Made by a program: the position numbers and the translations under genes. The notes beneath the pieces were generated by a model. That model did no database searches and was not told where the DNA came from. It saw only the letters and a list, made by a program, of their open reading frames with translations. 64,000 bases of DNA from Elusimicrobia bacterium GWA2_51_34 (lineage in GTDB: Bacteria > Elusimicrobiota > Elusimicrobia > Elusimicrobiales > UBA9959): NCBI GenBank assembly GCA_001799565.1, contig MGTS01000002.1:1-64000 (forward strand), read 5' to 3'. Shown one piece after another: positions 46,934 to 54,873 of this stretch (the stretch's first letter is position 1; each line of letters begins with the position of its first letter).

Positions 46934-47631
46934 GAGCGTATATATATTCTAGCAGTATTAATAATATAAATCGCCGCTTTGTGCAAAAAGGCGGCTATTC
47001 CCTTTGTGCACGAGGCTACCTCGGCCAGATAACTTTTAAAGCTTAAAAGCTCAGGGAACATCAGTTTGATTATTGCCGCCGCAAACAGCGAGTTAAGCAG
47101 CAGCAGCGCCGTATATGAAAAAAATCTGCCTCCGGCTTTTTTTATGTCGCTCTGCAGCGGGCCCGTCAGTATTTCGATCGTGCTTAAAGCGTGAAAAGAA
47201 AGAAAAAAACCGCTAAGGGCGAGAAAATACGGCCTTGCTGGCCTAATGTCAACAAAAAAACCGGCCAGAAAATACAGCAGTCCCGCAGCTACCGCGTAAA
47301 AAGGCACGAAATACGGCGCCAGAGTTATAAATGTGTTGGTAGAATCCGTCAAGACATATCCGCTATGTTTCTTTACCGAAATTTTTTTAATTTTAGCTCC
47401 GCTCAAGAGGGCCGCCAGCGCGTGGCTGCATTCGTGGGCCATTACGTAAGCGCAGCCGTTTTTTGAGAGAGGCTTGTGGATGACAAGGTGTACTGCCGCG
47501 CCCAGAAGCAGCGGAAGGGTTACGTTTACGCGCGAAAAGGCGTCAAATAAAAACACCGCCGTAGAAGCGGCGGCGGCGAGTGCCGGGACCAGGAGCAGAA
47601 GCGCCAGGAAAGTCTTACTAATGGTTTTCAT
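46930..47631 (-). CDS. M50-like membrane metalloprotease
   Basis: About 233 residues with five or six transmembrane segments. The zinc motif HECSHALAALLSGAKI (HExxH) is followed by VKKHSG, as in the M50/site-2-protease-like and DUF3267 group. A second conserved Asp motif (typically NxxPxxxxDG) is not obvious, so activity is uncertain. I place the start at 47631 (MKTISKTFL, signal-like). The in-frame upstream ATG at 47709 would add residues encoded by a heptad array. Its end overlaps the AsmA-like gene. Confidence 0.7.
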   Translation of the reverse strand: MKTISKTFLALLLLVPALAAAASTAVFLFDAFSRVNVTLPLLLGAAVHLVIHKPLSKNGCAYVMAHECSHALAALLSGAKIKKISVKKHSGYVLTDSTNTFITLAPYFVPFYAVAAGLLYFLAGFFVDIRPARPYFLALSGFFLSFHALSTIEILTGPLQSDIKKAGGRFFSYTALLLLNSLFAAAIIKLMFPELLSFKSYLAEVASCTKGIAAFLHKAAIYIINTARIYIRS

Positions 47632-47653
47632 TGGAATGATTGGTAAAGTTAGA

Positions 47654-47732
47654 GTAGGTAGTAGATAGTAGGTGGTAGGTAGGGAAGCGGTAATCTTTAC
47701 ATCCTGCATGCTACATACTACCTGCTACCTAC
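47654..47732. repeat. Paired heptad arrays (GTAGGTA type)
   Basis: Left arm 47654-47682: GTAGGTA, GTAGATA, GTAGGTG, GTAGGTA, G. Right arm 47711-47732: CTACATA, CTACCTG, CTACCTA, C. They are imperfect inverted copies around a 28-nt loop, between the M50-like gene and the 152-residue gene. The unit is nearly the same as that at 31071/31231. Confidence 0.88.
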
Positions 47733-47737
47733 TTTTC

Positions 47738-48196
47738 TTAGTCAACCATCCAGTCCTCAAATTTTATGTTTTTAGAGCGCAGTTCCGTTTTCCAGGAGTT
47801 TTTTGCGGCGCCAAGTTTCTCACGGGCCAGGGCGCACCACTTATTTTCCGGCCGGCAAAAAGCGGAGGAGGCGGTTTTATACCAGATGTAAGCGTATTTG
47901 GCTGAACTCTCATGTATGAGAAAGTCTTTTTCGGTTTCAAGACCGGAGAGTTCTTTTTCAAGTTTTTCCGGGGCCATGCCGCTTTTTTTAAGGGCAATCG
48001 TTTTTTTTGCGTAGATATCGTGGAAATACAGCTTTTTTATTTCCGGCCTGCGCTGCCATTCGGAGTAGCGCTCGGCCGTGAGCCAGGCGCTTTTTGCCCT
48101 GGCCCGCAGATCCAAAACAGCCGCGCCTGAGAAAAAAATCGCGGCCGCCGACAACACAAACAATGTTTTCAGGGTTTTATTTCCCGCCTCCATCAT
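47738..48196 (-). CDS. Small exported or membrane-anchored protein, unknown function
   Basis: 152 residues with one N-terminal hydrophobic helix (about 10-30), then a charged, helical region with conserved-looking aromatic residues and two Cys (AFCRPENKWC). No known domain recognised. The ATG overlaps the stop of the receiver gene upstream (AAATGATG), so the two are coupled. Confidence 0.7.
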   Translation of the reverse strand: MMEAGNKTLKTLFVLSAAAIFFSGAAVLDLRARAKSAWLTAERYSEWQRRPEIKKLYFHDIYAKKTIALKKSGMAPEKLEKELSGLETEKDFLIHESSAKYAYIWYKTASSAFCRPENKWCALAREKLGAAKNSWKTELRSKNIKFEDWMVD

Positions 48197-48624
48197 TTGC
48201 CGGCGTCCGGATTTTTAACGGCGGGGCGGGTTTTAAGGAGCGTGTGCAGAAGGGCGCAAAGAACCTGCGGCTTTATGGGCTTCTCAATGAAATCTTTCAC
48301 ATTCGGTTCCTGTTTTATCATTTCCGAGGTGGAGCGGTCGGTGTAGCGGCCGGTTACTATCACTATCGGAATGTCCACGGTATCATCACATTGCAGTTCG
48401 CGCAGTATTTCAAAACCGCCGTATTTTGGCAGCATCAGGTCAAGAAGTATCAGGTCCGGGTGAAGAGATTTGGCTTTGTTAAGGGCTTCTTCCCCGTCGG
48501 CCGCTTTTTCAATCTTGAAACCTTCCTTGCGTACTATAAAATCCATCAGTTCCCTGACAGAGTCGTCATCATCAACTACCAGCACCAGCTTTTCCCCGGG
48601 ATTTCCAAAATCTGTGTTTTCCAT
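48193..48624 (-). CDS. Stand-alone receiver protein
   Basis: 143 residues, a single receiver: VVDDDDS, acceptor Asp in LILLDLMLPK, Thr in VIVTGRY and Lys in IEKPIK. GGAGGAG precedes the ATG. It is the only canonical receiver in the - strand metabolic block, and it is coupled to the small membrane protein that follows. Confidence 0.88.
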   Translation of the reverse strand: MENTDFGNPGEKLVLVVDDDDSVRELMDFIVRKEGFKIEKAADGEEALNKAKSLHPDLILLDLMLPKYGGFEILRELQCDDTVDIPIVIVTGRYTDRSTSEMIKQEPNVKDFIEKPIKPQVLCALLHTLLKTRPAVKNPDAGK

Positions 48625-48650
48625 TTTTGCTTCTCCTCCCCCGCCTTAAA

Positions 48651-48677
48651 GCAAAAAGGAGTCAGACTCCTTTTTGC
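48651..48677. repeat. 27-nt perfect palindrome
   Basis: GCAAAAAGGAGTC, A, GACTCCTTTTTGC: 13-bp perfect arms around one base, just upstream of the receiver gene. The arms end in A-run/T-run, so in RNA it could act as a terminator for transcripts from either side. Nearby (48680-48710) is a single-arm heptad array of TCACAAG-type units. Confidence 0.8.
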
Positions 48678-48679
48678 TG

Positions 48680-48710
48680 TCACAAGAGCACAAGTCACAG
48701 GTCACAAGTA
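48680..48710. repeat. Heptad array (TCACAAG type), single arm
   Basis: TCACAAG, (A)GCACAAG, TCACAGG, TCACAAG, with one extra base between units one and two. No inverted partner seen. The remaining bases up to the AsnC-like gene have no coding signal. Confidence 0.75.
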
Positions 48711-48817
48711 AAAGGTTGCAGATGACAAAGTCTGATAGCAGTAGAACCTGATTTCCGACTTCTTGTTCACGCCCTCCCACTTTCTAATCCTTTCTTTGTG
48801 CCTTTCCCACTCAGTCT

Positions 48818-49048
48818 TCAAAGATTCGTCGTTACCAGTGTCTCCGTAGTCTGCACGCCGTGGATGCCGCGCACTTCGCGCACAATCAGTCCGCTTAGTT
48901 TATCTATGGTGTCTGATTCCGTCACCATAATAGCGTCCCAGCCGCCGAAGGTCATATAAACATCCTTCACGCCGTGTATGCTTTTTATCTGTTGAACAGC
49001 CTTCTGCTCAAGGCCTGCCACCAGTTTACATAAAACGAATGCTATCAT
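48818..49048 (-). CDS. Stand-alone Lrp/AsnC ligand-binding (RAM) domain protein
   Basis: 76 residues covering only the AsnC_trans_reg ligand-binding domain: AFVLCKLVAGLEQKAVQQI, a GGWDAIMVTES core and a terminal TTETLVTTNL. The HTH found in Lrp/AsnC is absent. Such stand-alone domains bind small molecules, often amino acids, and oligomerise. GGGAGG precedes the ATG. It is the last gene after the glycine cleavage and lipoate genes, so glycine sensing is an attractive guess, but untested. Confidence 0.85.
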   Translation of the reverse strand: MIAFVLCKLVAGLEQKAVQQIKSIHGVKDVYMTFGGWDAIMVTESDTIDKLSGLIVREVRGIHGVQTTETLVTTNL

Positions 49049-49074
49049 AAAGCCTCCCTCATGGTACGTCTATT

Positions 49075-49152
49075 GCCATATGCTATAGGCCATAAGCCAT
49101 AATTTATAAGGAGTTCCTTGAAGCCTATGGCCTATGGCTTCAGGCTTATGGC
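49075..49152. repeat. Paired heptad arrays (GCCATAA / GCCTATG types)
   Basis: Left 49075-49102: GCCATAT, GCTATAG, GCCATAA, GCCATAA. Right 49123-49152: GCCTATG, GCCTATG, GCTTCAG, GCTTATG, GC. The arms are inverse complements in part. They lie between the AsnC-like gene and the lipoate ligase gene. Confidence 0.85.
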
Positions 49153-49160
49153 GCTGTTCC

Positions 49161-49892
49161 CTATATTCTTTCGTTCCAGGCGGCTCCGGCGTATTTTGAG
49201 CGCGCCAGTATCCTGATCTTTTCAAGTGTTTCACTGTCCGCGCCGTTAGTATGCCAGGTAAGGCCGAATTCACCGCCAAGGGCTTTTAAAATAATGTTTC
49301 TGTGAAAGCCGGCGTTGCCGCGCGCATCCCCGGCTTGAAAAGAGGCCTGGTAAAGCATGCGGTCTCCGAACTTGCGCAGAGCGCCCCCAAGCACTTTTTT
49401 CCCATTATACAAAATATCCATATTAACGGGCTTCAAAAAACAATCCAGCACAGGGTCGTTGACGGCATAGTTTTTTGTCTTTTCGTCCAACAGAGAAAAA
49501 TTGACGCCGGCGGATTCGTAGGCTGAGTTTATTGACTTGTGCAGACGGTTATAGGTTTTGCCCGGCTCAAAATATACGCCCGGTCCGGGAAAAATAAAAG
49601 AAAAGGTAAGGTCTGTTTCGTGTATGACTATGCCGCCGCCGGTTGGCCGTCTGACCATGGCCGGGGGGGCTTTCCCGCCACTGCCGCTTTGGCGGGTGGC
49701 GGAGGCTCCGGCTGATACGGCGGCCAGCACGGCCGCGTGGCGCTGGGAGTAGCCGAAAGTGACGCCGGAGCCTTTCCAGTTGTAGAAACGGAGGATATGC
49801 TGCGCCGGCAGGGTTTCGCAAAGCGTTTCGTCAGCCGCCATCTGTTCATAAGCGTCAAGTGGCGGAGTTTCAATTATTAGACCTTTAATCAT
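49161..49892 (-). CDS. Lipoate-protein ligase / octanoyltransferase family (LplA/LipM-like)
   Basis: 243 residues: a single BPL/LplA/LipB catalytic domain with VRRPTGGGIVIHETDLTFSF (substrate loop) and the conserved Lys region NGKKVLGGALRK. There is no C-terminal accessory domain, so it could be a lipoate ligase needing a partner or an octanoyltransferase of the LipM type. About 17 extra residues (SATRQSGSGGKAPPAM) lie just before the RRPTGGG motif, encoded by a palindromic DNA segment. Its position after gcvPB implies it lipoylates GcvH. Confidence 0.85.
   Translation of the reverse strand: MIKGLIIETPPLDAYEQMAADETLCETLPAQHILRFYNWKGSGVTFGYSQRHAAVLAAVSAGASATRQSGSGGKAPPAMVRRPTGGGIVIHETDLTFSFIFPGPGVYFEPGKTYNRLHKSINSAYESAGVNFSLLDEKTKNYAVNDPVLDCFLKPVNMDILYNGKKVLGGALRKFGDRMLYQASFQAGDARGNAGFHRNIILKALGGEFGLTWHTNGADSETLEKIRILARSKYAGAAWNERI
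49646..49721. repeat. Palindromic segment within the lipoate-ligase gene
   Basis: Outer ends GCCGTCTGA (49646-49654) and TGATACGGC (to 49721) match the ends of the 33-nt dispersed hairpin. Inside, CCGCCA pairs with TGGCGG and CCGCCAC with GTGGCGG (about 49676-49702). It is in frame and encodes the extra residues before RRPTGGG. The kinship to the 33-nt family is suggestive only. Confidence 0.45.
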
Positions 49893-49922
49893 GGTACATC
49901 TATTTCTGCTGCCGTTTCTGCT

Positions 49923-49996
49923 GCCATACGCCGTAGGCCGTACGCTATAAGCTTTTAAGGAATTCCTTAACTGGCCTATGGCTTAAAGCTTATGGC
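49923..49996. repeat. Paired heptad arrays (GCCGTAC / GGCTTAT types)
   Basis: Left 49923-49952: GCCATAC, GCCGTAG, GCCGTAC, GCTATAA, GC. Right 49973-49996: GGCCTAT, GGCTTAA, AGCTTAT, GGC. They sit between the lipoate ligase gene and gcvPB. Confidence 0.8.
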
Positions 49997-50027
49997 AATA
50001 GCCGTATCTAAAACTTAGGGCTTATGG

Positions 50028-50050
50028 CGCTGGTAACTCTGTTACCAGCG
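50028..50050 (-). repeat. 10-bp hairpin spanning the gcvPB stop codon
   Basis: CGCTGGTAAC, TCT, GTTACCAGCG: perfect stem, 3-nt loop. It contains the last codons of gcvPB (Arg-Trp-stop). No U-run follows. It may protect the mRNA end. Confidence 0.7.
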
Positions 50051-51496
50051 GAGGTTCGGCTGTCTTGCGGCCTGCACTTCATCCAGCCGTTTTACCGGCA
50101 TCGTTTGCGGGGCATCCTTTAATTTCTGCGGGTTGTTTAAAGCTTCCGCGCTTATTTTTTTCATGGCCGAGGCAAACTCTTCCACGGTTTCCCTGGTTTC
50201 CGTCTCGGTCGGTTCTATCATTATGGCTTCATGCGCGATGTGGGGAAAATAAATAGTGGGCGCGTGAAAACCGTAATCCAGCAGGCGCTTGGCTACGTCA
50301 AGGGTCGTTATTTCCTTAGCCATCATTTCAGGCGAGGGCGCAAGCACGCATTCGTGCATGCAATGGTCTTTGGAATGCGAGGGGTAATAATCTTTAAGCA
50401 GCGCTTTGGCGTAGTTGGCGTTTATAATCGCGTTTTCGGATATTTCGCCCAGCTCACGCGGGGAATGCATGAGTAGATAAGCGTACGCTTTTAAAAGCAC
50501 GCCGGTGTTGCCGAAGAAAGCCTTTACTTTGCCTATTGACAGCGGCCGGTTGAAGTCCGCGCAGTAGCGGTTTCCTTCCTTTTTTATTACCGGCACCGGC
50601 AGATAGGCGTCTAAATATTTTTTTACCGCTATGGCGCCGGCGCCGGGGCCTCCGCCGCCATGCGGCGTTGAAAAGGTTTTATGCATATTTAAGTGCATTA
50701 TATCCACGCCAAGTTCACCGGGCTTTATCATGCCAATCATCGCGTTGAAATTAGCGCCGTCCATGTAAACAAGAGCTCCGGCCTCGTGGACCATTTTTGA
50801 TATGGTCTCAATGCCGGACTCAAAAATGCCGAGAGTGTTGGGGATAGTGAGCATTACCACCGCTGTTTTCGGGCCAAGATGCCGCTTTAAAACTTCCAGG
50901 TCCACCCTGCCGTCGGGGCCTGAGTCTATATTAATGGAGGAAAAGCCCAGCATGGCGGCGCTGGCGGGGTTGGTGCCGTGGGCGGAATCCGGCACTATTA
51001 CCTCCACCCGGTCTTTTTGGTTTTTATGTGCGAAATAAGCTTTAGCCGCCATAAGGCCGGCAAATTCGCCATGGGCGCCGGCCGCGGGCTGCAGTGTTAT
51101 GGCTTCCATGCCGCAAAGTTCGCATAACAAAGTTTGCAGATTGTAGAGGCATTCAAGGGTGCCCTGCGCGGCCTCGTCCGGCGCCATCGGGTGAAGGCCG
51201 GTAAAACCGTCCAGGGCCGCTATGTCCTCGTTAACCCGCGGATTGTATTTCATGGTGCAGGAGCCTAGCGGATAAAAATGACTGTCAAGCGAGAAATTAA
51301 TTTTTGAAAGCCGGGTGAAATGGCGCACCACGTCAAATTCCGAAAGCTCGGCGAGCCTGGGCGCGGTTTTACGCCGCAAATTTTCCGGGATGGGGGGGGC
51401 GCTGTGTTTAAGCCGGCCTTTGAATTTGAGCGCCCGCCTGCCGGGAGAGGATTTTTCAATGCTGAGCCGGTTGTCAAGTGTTGTTATATCTTCCAT
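50042..51496 (-). CDS. gcvPB: Glycine dehydrogenase (decarboxylating) subunit 2
   Basis: About 484 residues, the C-terminal half of the split P-protein. With GcvPA it decarboxylates glycine and loads the aminomethyl group on lipoyl-GcvH. The PLP Lys lies in HLNMHKTFSTPHGGGGPG, with FYPLGSCTMKYNP near the N-terminus and GANFNAMIG in the middle. I choose ATG 51496 because GGAAAG lies 4 nt upstream; 51508 is an alternative. It follows gcvPA after the 10-bp array region. Confidence 0.93.
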   Translation of the reverse strand: MEDITTLDNRLSIEKSSPGRRALKFKGRLKHSAPPIPENLRRKTAPRLAELSEFDVVRHFTRLSKINFSLDSHFYPLGSCTMKYNPRVNEDIAALDGFTGLHPMAPDEAAQGTLECLYNLQTLLCELCGMEAITLQPAAGAHGEFAGLMAAKAYFAHKNQKDRVEVIVPDSAHGTNPASAAMLGFSSINIDSGPDGRVDLEVLKRHLGPKTAVVMLTIPNTLGIFESGIETISKMVHEAGALVYMDGANFNAMIGMIKPGELGVDIMHLNMHKTFSTPHGGGGPGAGAIAVKKYLDAYLPVPVIKKEGNRYCADFNRPLSIGKVKAFFGNTGVLLKAYAYLLMHSPRELGEISENAIINANYAKALLKDYYPSHSKDHCMHECVLAPSPEMMAKEITTLDVAKRLLDYGFHAPTIYFPHIAHEAIMIEPTETETRETVEEFASAMKKISAEALNNPQKLKDAPQTMPVKRLDEVQAARQPNLRW

Positions 51497-51537
51497 GATG
51501 CTTTCCATTGGTAACTGTTTAGGCTGTGTCATCGATG

Positions 51538-51655
51538 GCAACTGAAGGCTACGGAACGCTACGGAAAGCAACTGAAAGTAAGAAAGAAAACTGTTTTATT
51601 CTCTTACCTTCCGTGGCATTCAATTGCTTTCTTTTGCTTTCCGTCGCTCTCAATT
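51538..51655. repeat. Paired 10-bp arrays
   Basis: Left 51538-51577: GCAACTGAAG, GCTACGGAAC, GCTACGGAAA, GCAACTGAAA. Right 51616-51655: GCATTCAATT, GCTTTCTTTT, GCTTTCCGTC, GCTCTCAATT. Arms are partly complementary (CTGAAAG with CTTTC). They fill the gcvPA-gcvPB gap, and the unit length differs from the 7-bp loci. Confidence 0.8.
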
Positions 51656-51660
51656 ATCAT

Positions 51661-52998
51661 TTAAGCAGTTGCTTCCCTTACGGCTTTTTCAAGGCGCGCA
51701 ATATCTTTTTCGGTTTTGGTTTCTGTGGCACAGACCAGAAGCGTTTCACCCAGTTCCGGATAAAAATCCTTAAGCGGCAGTCCGGGGTCAATATTTTCTT
51801 TCTCTATAAGGCGCGAGCGCAGTTCTTTTGCGGCGCATGGCAGCGCCAAAGTGAATTCGTTGAAGAATGGGCCCTTGAACTTAAGGCTTACGCCTTTTAT
51901 GGAGCAAAGCCGCTCGGCGGCGGCATGGGCGGCGTCGAAATTAGCCTGCGCCAGTTCTTTAAGGCCCCCGGGGCCCAGCAATGCCAGGTAAATAGTGGCG
52001 CCAAGCGCGCACAAGGCTTCGTTTGAACAGATGTTGGAAGAGGCCTTGTCGCGGCGGATGTGCTGCTCACGGGCCTGCAGGGTCAGCACAAATCCCCTTT
52101 TCCCGTTTTTGTCTTTTGTCATGCCGGCAAGTCTGCCGGGCATTTGCCTGAGGTATTCTTTTTTACAGGTAAAAATGCCCAGATAAGGCCCGCCGTAGTT
52201 TAAAGGAAGCCCGAGGCCCTGGCCTTCGCCCACGGCAAAATCCGCACCTTGCGCGCCGGGGGCGGTAAATAAAGCGAGGCTTACTGGGTCGGCCGCCGCC
52301 ACAAACAGGGCGCCTTTGGCTTTTGTGAGCGCCGAAACTTTGCTGAAGTCTTCAGCCAGACCGAAAAAATTGGGGCTTTGGAGCGCCGCGCAGGCTGTTT
52401 CCCGGTCAAGCAGCCCTTCAAGTTTTTCCAGGTCAAGGCAGCCGTCTTTATGCGGAATCTGTACGAACTTGTAATCTTCTCCGGGCGGGAAATAGGTTTT
52501 AAGAGTCTGTAGATACTGCGGGTGAACGCTTTGCGCTATCAGCACCTTCTTTCTGCCGGTAATCCTTACCGCTGAGCGCACGGCCTCGGCAAATGAGCTG
52601 GCTCCGTCGTACATTGAGGCGTTGCCGTAATCCATTTCATAAAGCGCGGCCATGGAGCTCTGATATTCGTAAATAGTCTGCAATATGCCCTGGCTCGCTT
52701 CGGGCTGGTACGGGGTGTAGGCGGTAAGAAATTCCCCGCGCGAGAGCAGGGCTTTAAGCGCCGCCGGGATGTAGCGCTCATAAGCGCCCGCTCCCACGAA
52801 GCTTTTAAGCTGTTTGTTTCTGGCGGCCAGCTCCCGCATGGCGGAAGCTGTCTGCATTTCATCCAGCCCTTCCTGGGGTAATTTAAATTCGGGATAAAGG
52901 AACTTTTCAGGCACCTGTTTTACCAGGTCCTTGAAGGAGTTGACGCCTATGGTTTTAAGCATCTCCTCCCTGTCTTTTTTAGTGTTGCCGATAAACAT
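51661..52998 (-). CDS. gcvPA: Glycine dehydrogenase (decarboxylating) subunit 1
   Basis: About 445 residues, the N-terminal half of the split P-protein. It opens with MFIGNTKKDREEMLKTIG and contains LPQEGLDEMQTASAMRELA, YTPYQPEASQGILQTIYEYQ and MYDGASS, all typical of GcvPA. AGGAG precedes ATG 52998; the frame extends upstream only through a heptad array. Together with gcvPB it completes the P-protein. Confidence 0.93.
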   Translation of the reverse strand: MFIGNTKKDREEMLKTIGVNSFKDLVKQVPEKFLYPEFKLPQEGLDEMQTASAMRELAARNKQLKSFVGAGAYERYIPAALKALLSRGEFLTAYTPYQPEASQGILQTIYEYQSSMAALYEMDYGNASMYDGASSFAEAVRSAVRITGRKKVLIAQSVHPQYLQTLKTYFPPGEDYKFVQIPHKDGCLDLEKLEGLLDRETACAALQSPNFFGLAEDFSKVSALTKAKGALFVAAADPVSLALFTAPGAQGADFAVGEGQGLGLPLNYGGPYLGIFTCKKEYLRQMPGRLAGMTKDKNGKRGFVLTLQAREQHIRRDKASSNICSNEALCALGATIYLALLGPGGLKELAQANFDAAHAAAERLCSIKGVSLKFKGPFFNEFTLALPCAAKELRSRLIEKENIDPGLPLKDFYPELGETLLVCATETKTEKDIARLEKAVREATA

Positions 52999-53015
52999 CA
53001 GGAAACTCCTTGGCA

Positions 53016-53107
53016 GGTCACAGGTCGGCTTAGTCTCAAGTTTCAGGTTACAAGTCTCAAGCAAACTCTCATTCTTCACTTGTGACTTGTGACATGCAAC
53101 TTGTGAC
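53016..53107. repeat. Paired heptad arrays (AGTCTCA / CTTGTGA types)
   Basis: Left 53016-53062: GGTCACA, a 9-nt variant, AGTCTCA, AGTTTCA, GGTTACA, AGTCTCA. Right 53079-53107: CTTGTGA, CTTGTGA, CATGCAA, CTTGTGA, C. Arms are inverse complements in part. They fill the gcvH-gcvPA gap. Confidence 0.85.
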
Positions 53108-53110
53108 TTT

Positions 53111-53500
53111 TTAATGTACTCCCTGCTTTATGAATTCCTGGTAGGCGTTCCAGTCCATGAGAGTTTTAAGGTCCTCCGGATTGGCGGCTTTCATCTTAAA
53201 CAACCAGCCTTTCTCAAGCGGGGACTGGTTTATTATGGCAGGGTCGCCTGTTACCGCGGCGTTAACGGCCGATACTTCTCCGGCCACCGGGGCGTAAATG
53301 TCAAAAGCGGATTTCACGGATTCCACCACCGTGCAGGGTTTGTCTTTTTCAAGCTTCTGGTTCATTTTCGGCAGTTCCACAAACACCACATCTCCCATTT
53401 CATGCTGGGCGTGGTCTGAAACGCCCACAAGAGACTGGTCGCCTTCAAGCGCTATCCATTCGTGAGTTTTGGTGTATCTTGCTTCTTCCGGTTTAGGCAT
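53111..53500 (-). CDS. gcvH: Glycine cleavage system H protein
   Basis: 129 residues, the usual length. The lipoyl-attachment Lys63 lies in VVESVKSAFDIYAP. The start YTKTHEWI and GVSDHAQHEMGDVVFVELP are family signatures. AAGGAGAT lies before the ATG. GcvH shuttles the aminomethyl group between the P, T and L proteins and needs the lipoate attachment that the product of 49161 is likely to provide. Confidence 0.95.
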   Translation of the reverse strand: MPKPEEARYTKTHEWIALEGDQSLVGVSDHAQHEMGDVVFVELPKMNQKLEKDKPCTVVESVKSAFDIYAPVAGEVSAVNAAVTGDPAIINQSPLEKGWLFKMKAANPEDLKTLMDWNAYQEFIKQGVH

Positions 53501-53563
53501 AATTGATCTCCTTTAAATCAAACAAAAGTTGAGAGATGGGGAAAAATCCTTCTCTTCGTCTTT

Positions 53564-53594
53564 ACTATCCACTAACCACTCGCCACTAACCACT
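53564..53594. repeat. Heptad array (ACTAACC type), single arm
   Basis: ACTATCC, ACTAACC, ACTCGCC, ACTAACC, ACT, ending at the gcvT stop codon (53594-53596). No inverted partner was found in the 94-nt gap. Confidence 0.8.
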
Positions 53595-54706
53595 TATTTG
53601 AACGCTGTTCCTTTATAAAAAGGGGTTTTTTGAACCTGGGCCTTAACGCGCCTGCCGTGAATTTCCACCTCAAGCAGTTCTCCATTTTTAAGATTCGGCA
53701 TGCTAAGGTAGCCGAGGCCGATACCCTTTCTCAAAGTGGGAGAATAGGTGGCGCTGGTGAATTCTCCTATCTCTTTGCCGTCCTTAAAAATTTTGCAGCC
53801 GCTTCTTGGCACGCCGCCTTCGGTCAGCGTCACCCCTGTCAGTTTGAGGCTGACGCCTTCTTTTTTCTGCCGTTCAAGGATACTGCGGCCCATAAACTCA
53901 CCCTTGTCCAGACATACGACCCAGCCGTAATTAGTCTCGTAGGTAGTGTGATTGTCGTCCGCGTCCTGGCCGTAAAGCAGATAGCCGGCTTCAAGGCGCA
54001 GGGTGTCGCGCGCGCCAAGGCCGCAGGGAACCATATTATAGGGTTTTCCAAGCTCCATCAACTGTTCCCAAATCTGTGCAATAACCGGGTGGGGGGCGGT
54101 GATTTCAAAACCGTCTTCCCCGGTGTATCCGGTGCGGCTCACAAAACAGTCCTGGCCGAAAAGCTTTTTTTCCACAATGCCGAAGCGCGGCAGCTTAAGG
54201 GCTTCAGGGGCGAAGGTTTTGAAAATATCAGGCGCTTTCGGGCCCTGTACGGCCAGCATGGAATAAGCGTCGCTTTTGTTTTCAATGGTTACCTCCATTT
54301 TTCCGGCCTGGGTTTTCAGCCAGTTGTAATCTTTTGTGGAGGTGGTGGCGTTCACTATTACCAGATAGCGGTTAAGCGACAGGCAGAAAGCTATTATGTC
54401 GTCCACAAGGCCGGCGGATTCGTTGGTAAGATGGGAATATACTCCCTTGCCTGTAACAGCCTTGCGCAGGTCATTGGCGTTAGTGCGCTGTAAAAGTCTG
54501 AAGCTCTCGGGGCCGCTTACAAAAATCTGCCCCATATGTGAAACATCAAAAATGCCGGCTGAAGTTCTTATGGCGTTATGTTCCTTTAATATTCCTTCAA
54601 ACTGCATGGGGAGTTCCCACCCGTGGAAATCCACCATCTTGCCGCCGTACTTGCGGCATATTTCGTTTAAAGCTGTTCGTTTTAACTTGTCCGCGGTAAT
54701 ATTCAT
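53594..54706 (-). CDS. gcvT: Aminomethyltransferase (glycine cleavage T protein)
   Basis: 370 residues. Releases ammonia and passes the one-carbon unit to tetrahydrofolate. Signatures include MVDFHGWELPMQFEGI, GIFDVSHMGQI, GYTGEDGFEI and GLGARDTLRLEAG with the folate-binding Asp, and a C-terminal barrel domain. GGAGG lies before the ATG. Its upstream region (54707-54873) holds a copy of the 33-nt hairpin. I saw no glycine riboswitch there. Confidence 0.95.
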   Translation of the reverse strand: MNITADKLKRTALNEICRKYGGKMVDFHGWELPMQFEGILKEHNAIRTSAGIFDVSHMGQIFVSGPESFRLLQRTNANDLRKAVTGKGVYSHLTNESAGLVDDIIAFCLSLNRYLVIVNATTSTKDYNWLKTQAGKMEVTIENKSDAYSMLAVQGPKAPDIFKTFAPEALKLPRFGIVEKKLFGQDCFVSRTGYTGEDGFEITAPHPVIAQIWEQLMELGKPYNMVPCGLGARDTLRLEAGYLLYGQDADDNHTTYETNYGWVVCLDKGEFMGRSILERQKKEGVSLKLTGVTLTEGGVPRSGCKIFKDGKEIGEFTSATYSPTLRKGIGLGYLSMPNLKNGELLEVEIHGRRVKAQVQKTPFYKGTAFK

Positions 54707-54724
54707 ACTGTCTAGCCTCCGGCT

Positions 54725-54757
54725 GTGCCGTAACAGACGCTACGCGTATCAGACGGC
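54725..54757 (-). repeat. 33-nt dispersed hairpin (copy 3, inverted)
   Basis: Read on the - strand it starts GCCGTCTGAT and ends TACGGCAC. Inner stem ACGC-GTA-GCGT, outer stem GCCGT/ACGGC. It lies in the gcvT leader, 19 nt upstream of the ATG and next to the GGAGG, so its folding could affect gcvT translation. Confidence 0.8.
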
Positions 54758-54873
54758 CTTCTGGCGGGTTTTGGGGGCCCGTGTATATTCTTTTATAACA
54801 AAATTGAGCGTGCCGGGGCAAGGGAACCGGGGGAATCAACAATTCTTATGTTTCCCGCGAGCAGGTTTGGAAA

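Noticed and set aside
54707-54873. Glycine riboswitch ahead of gcvT
   Set aside because: I could not find the paired GGAGAG-type aptamer pattern; the region holds the 33-nt hairpin.
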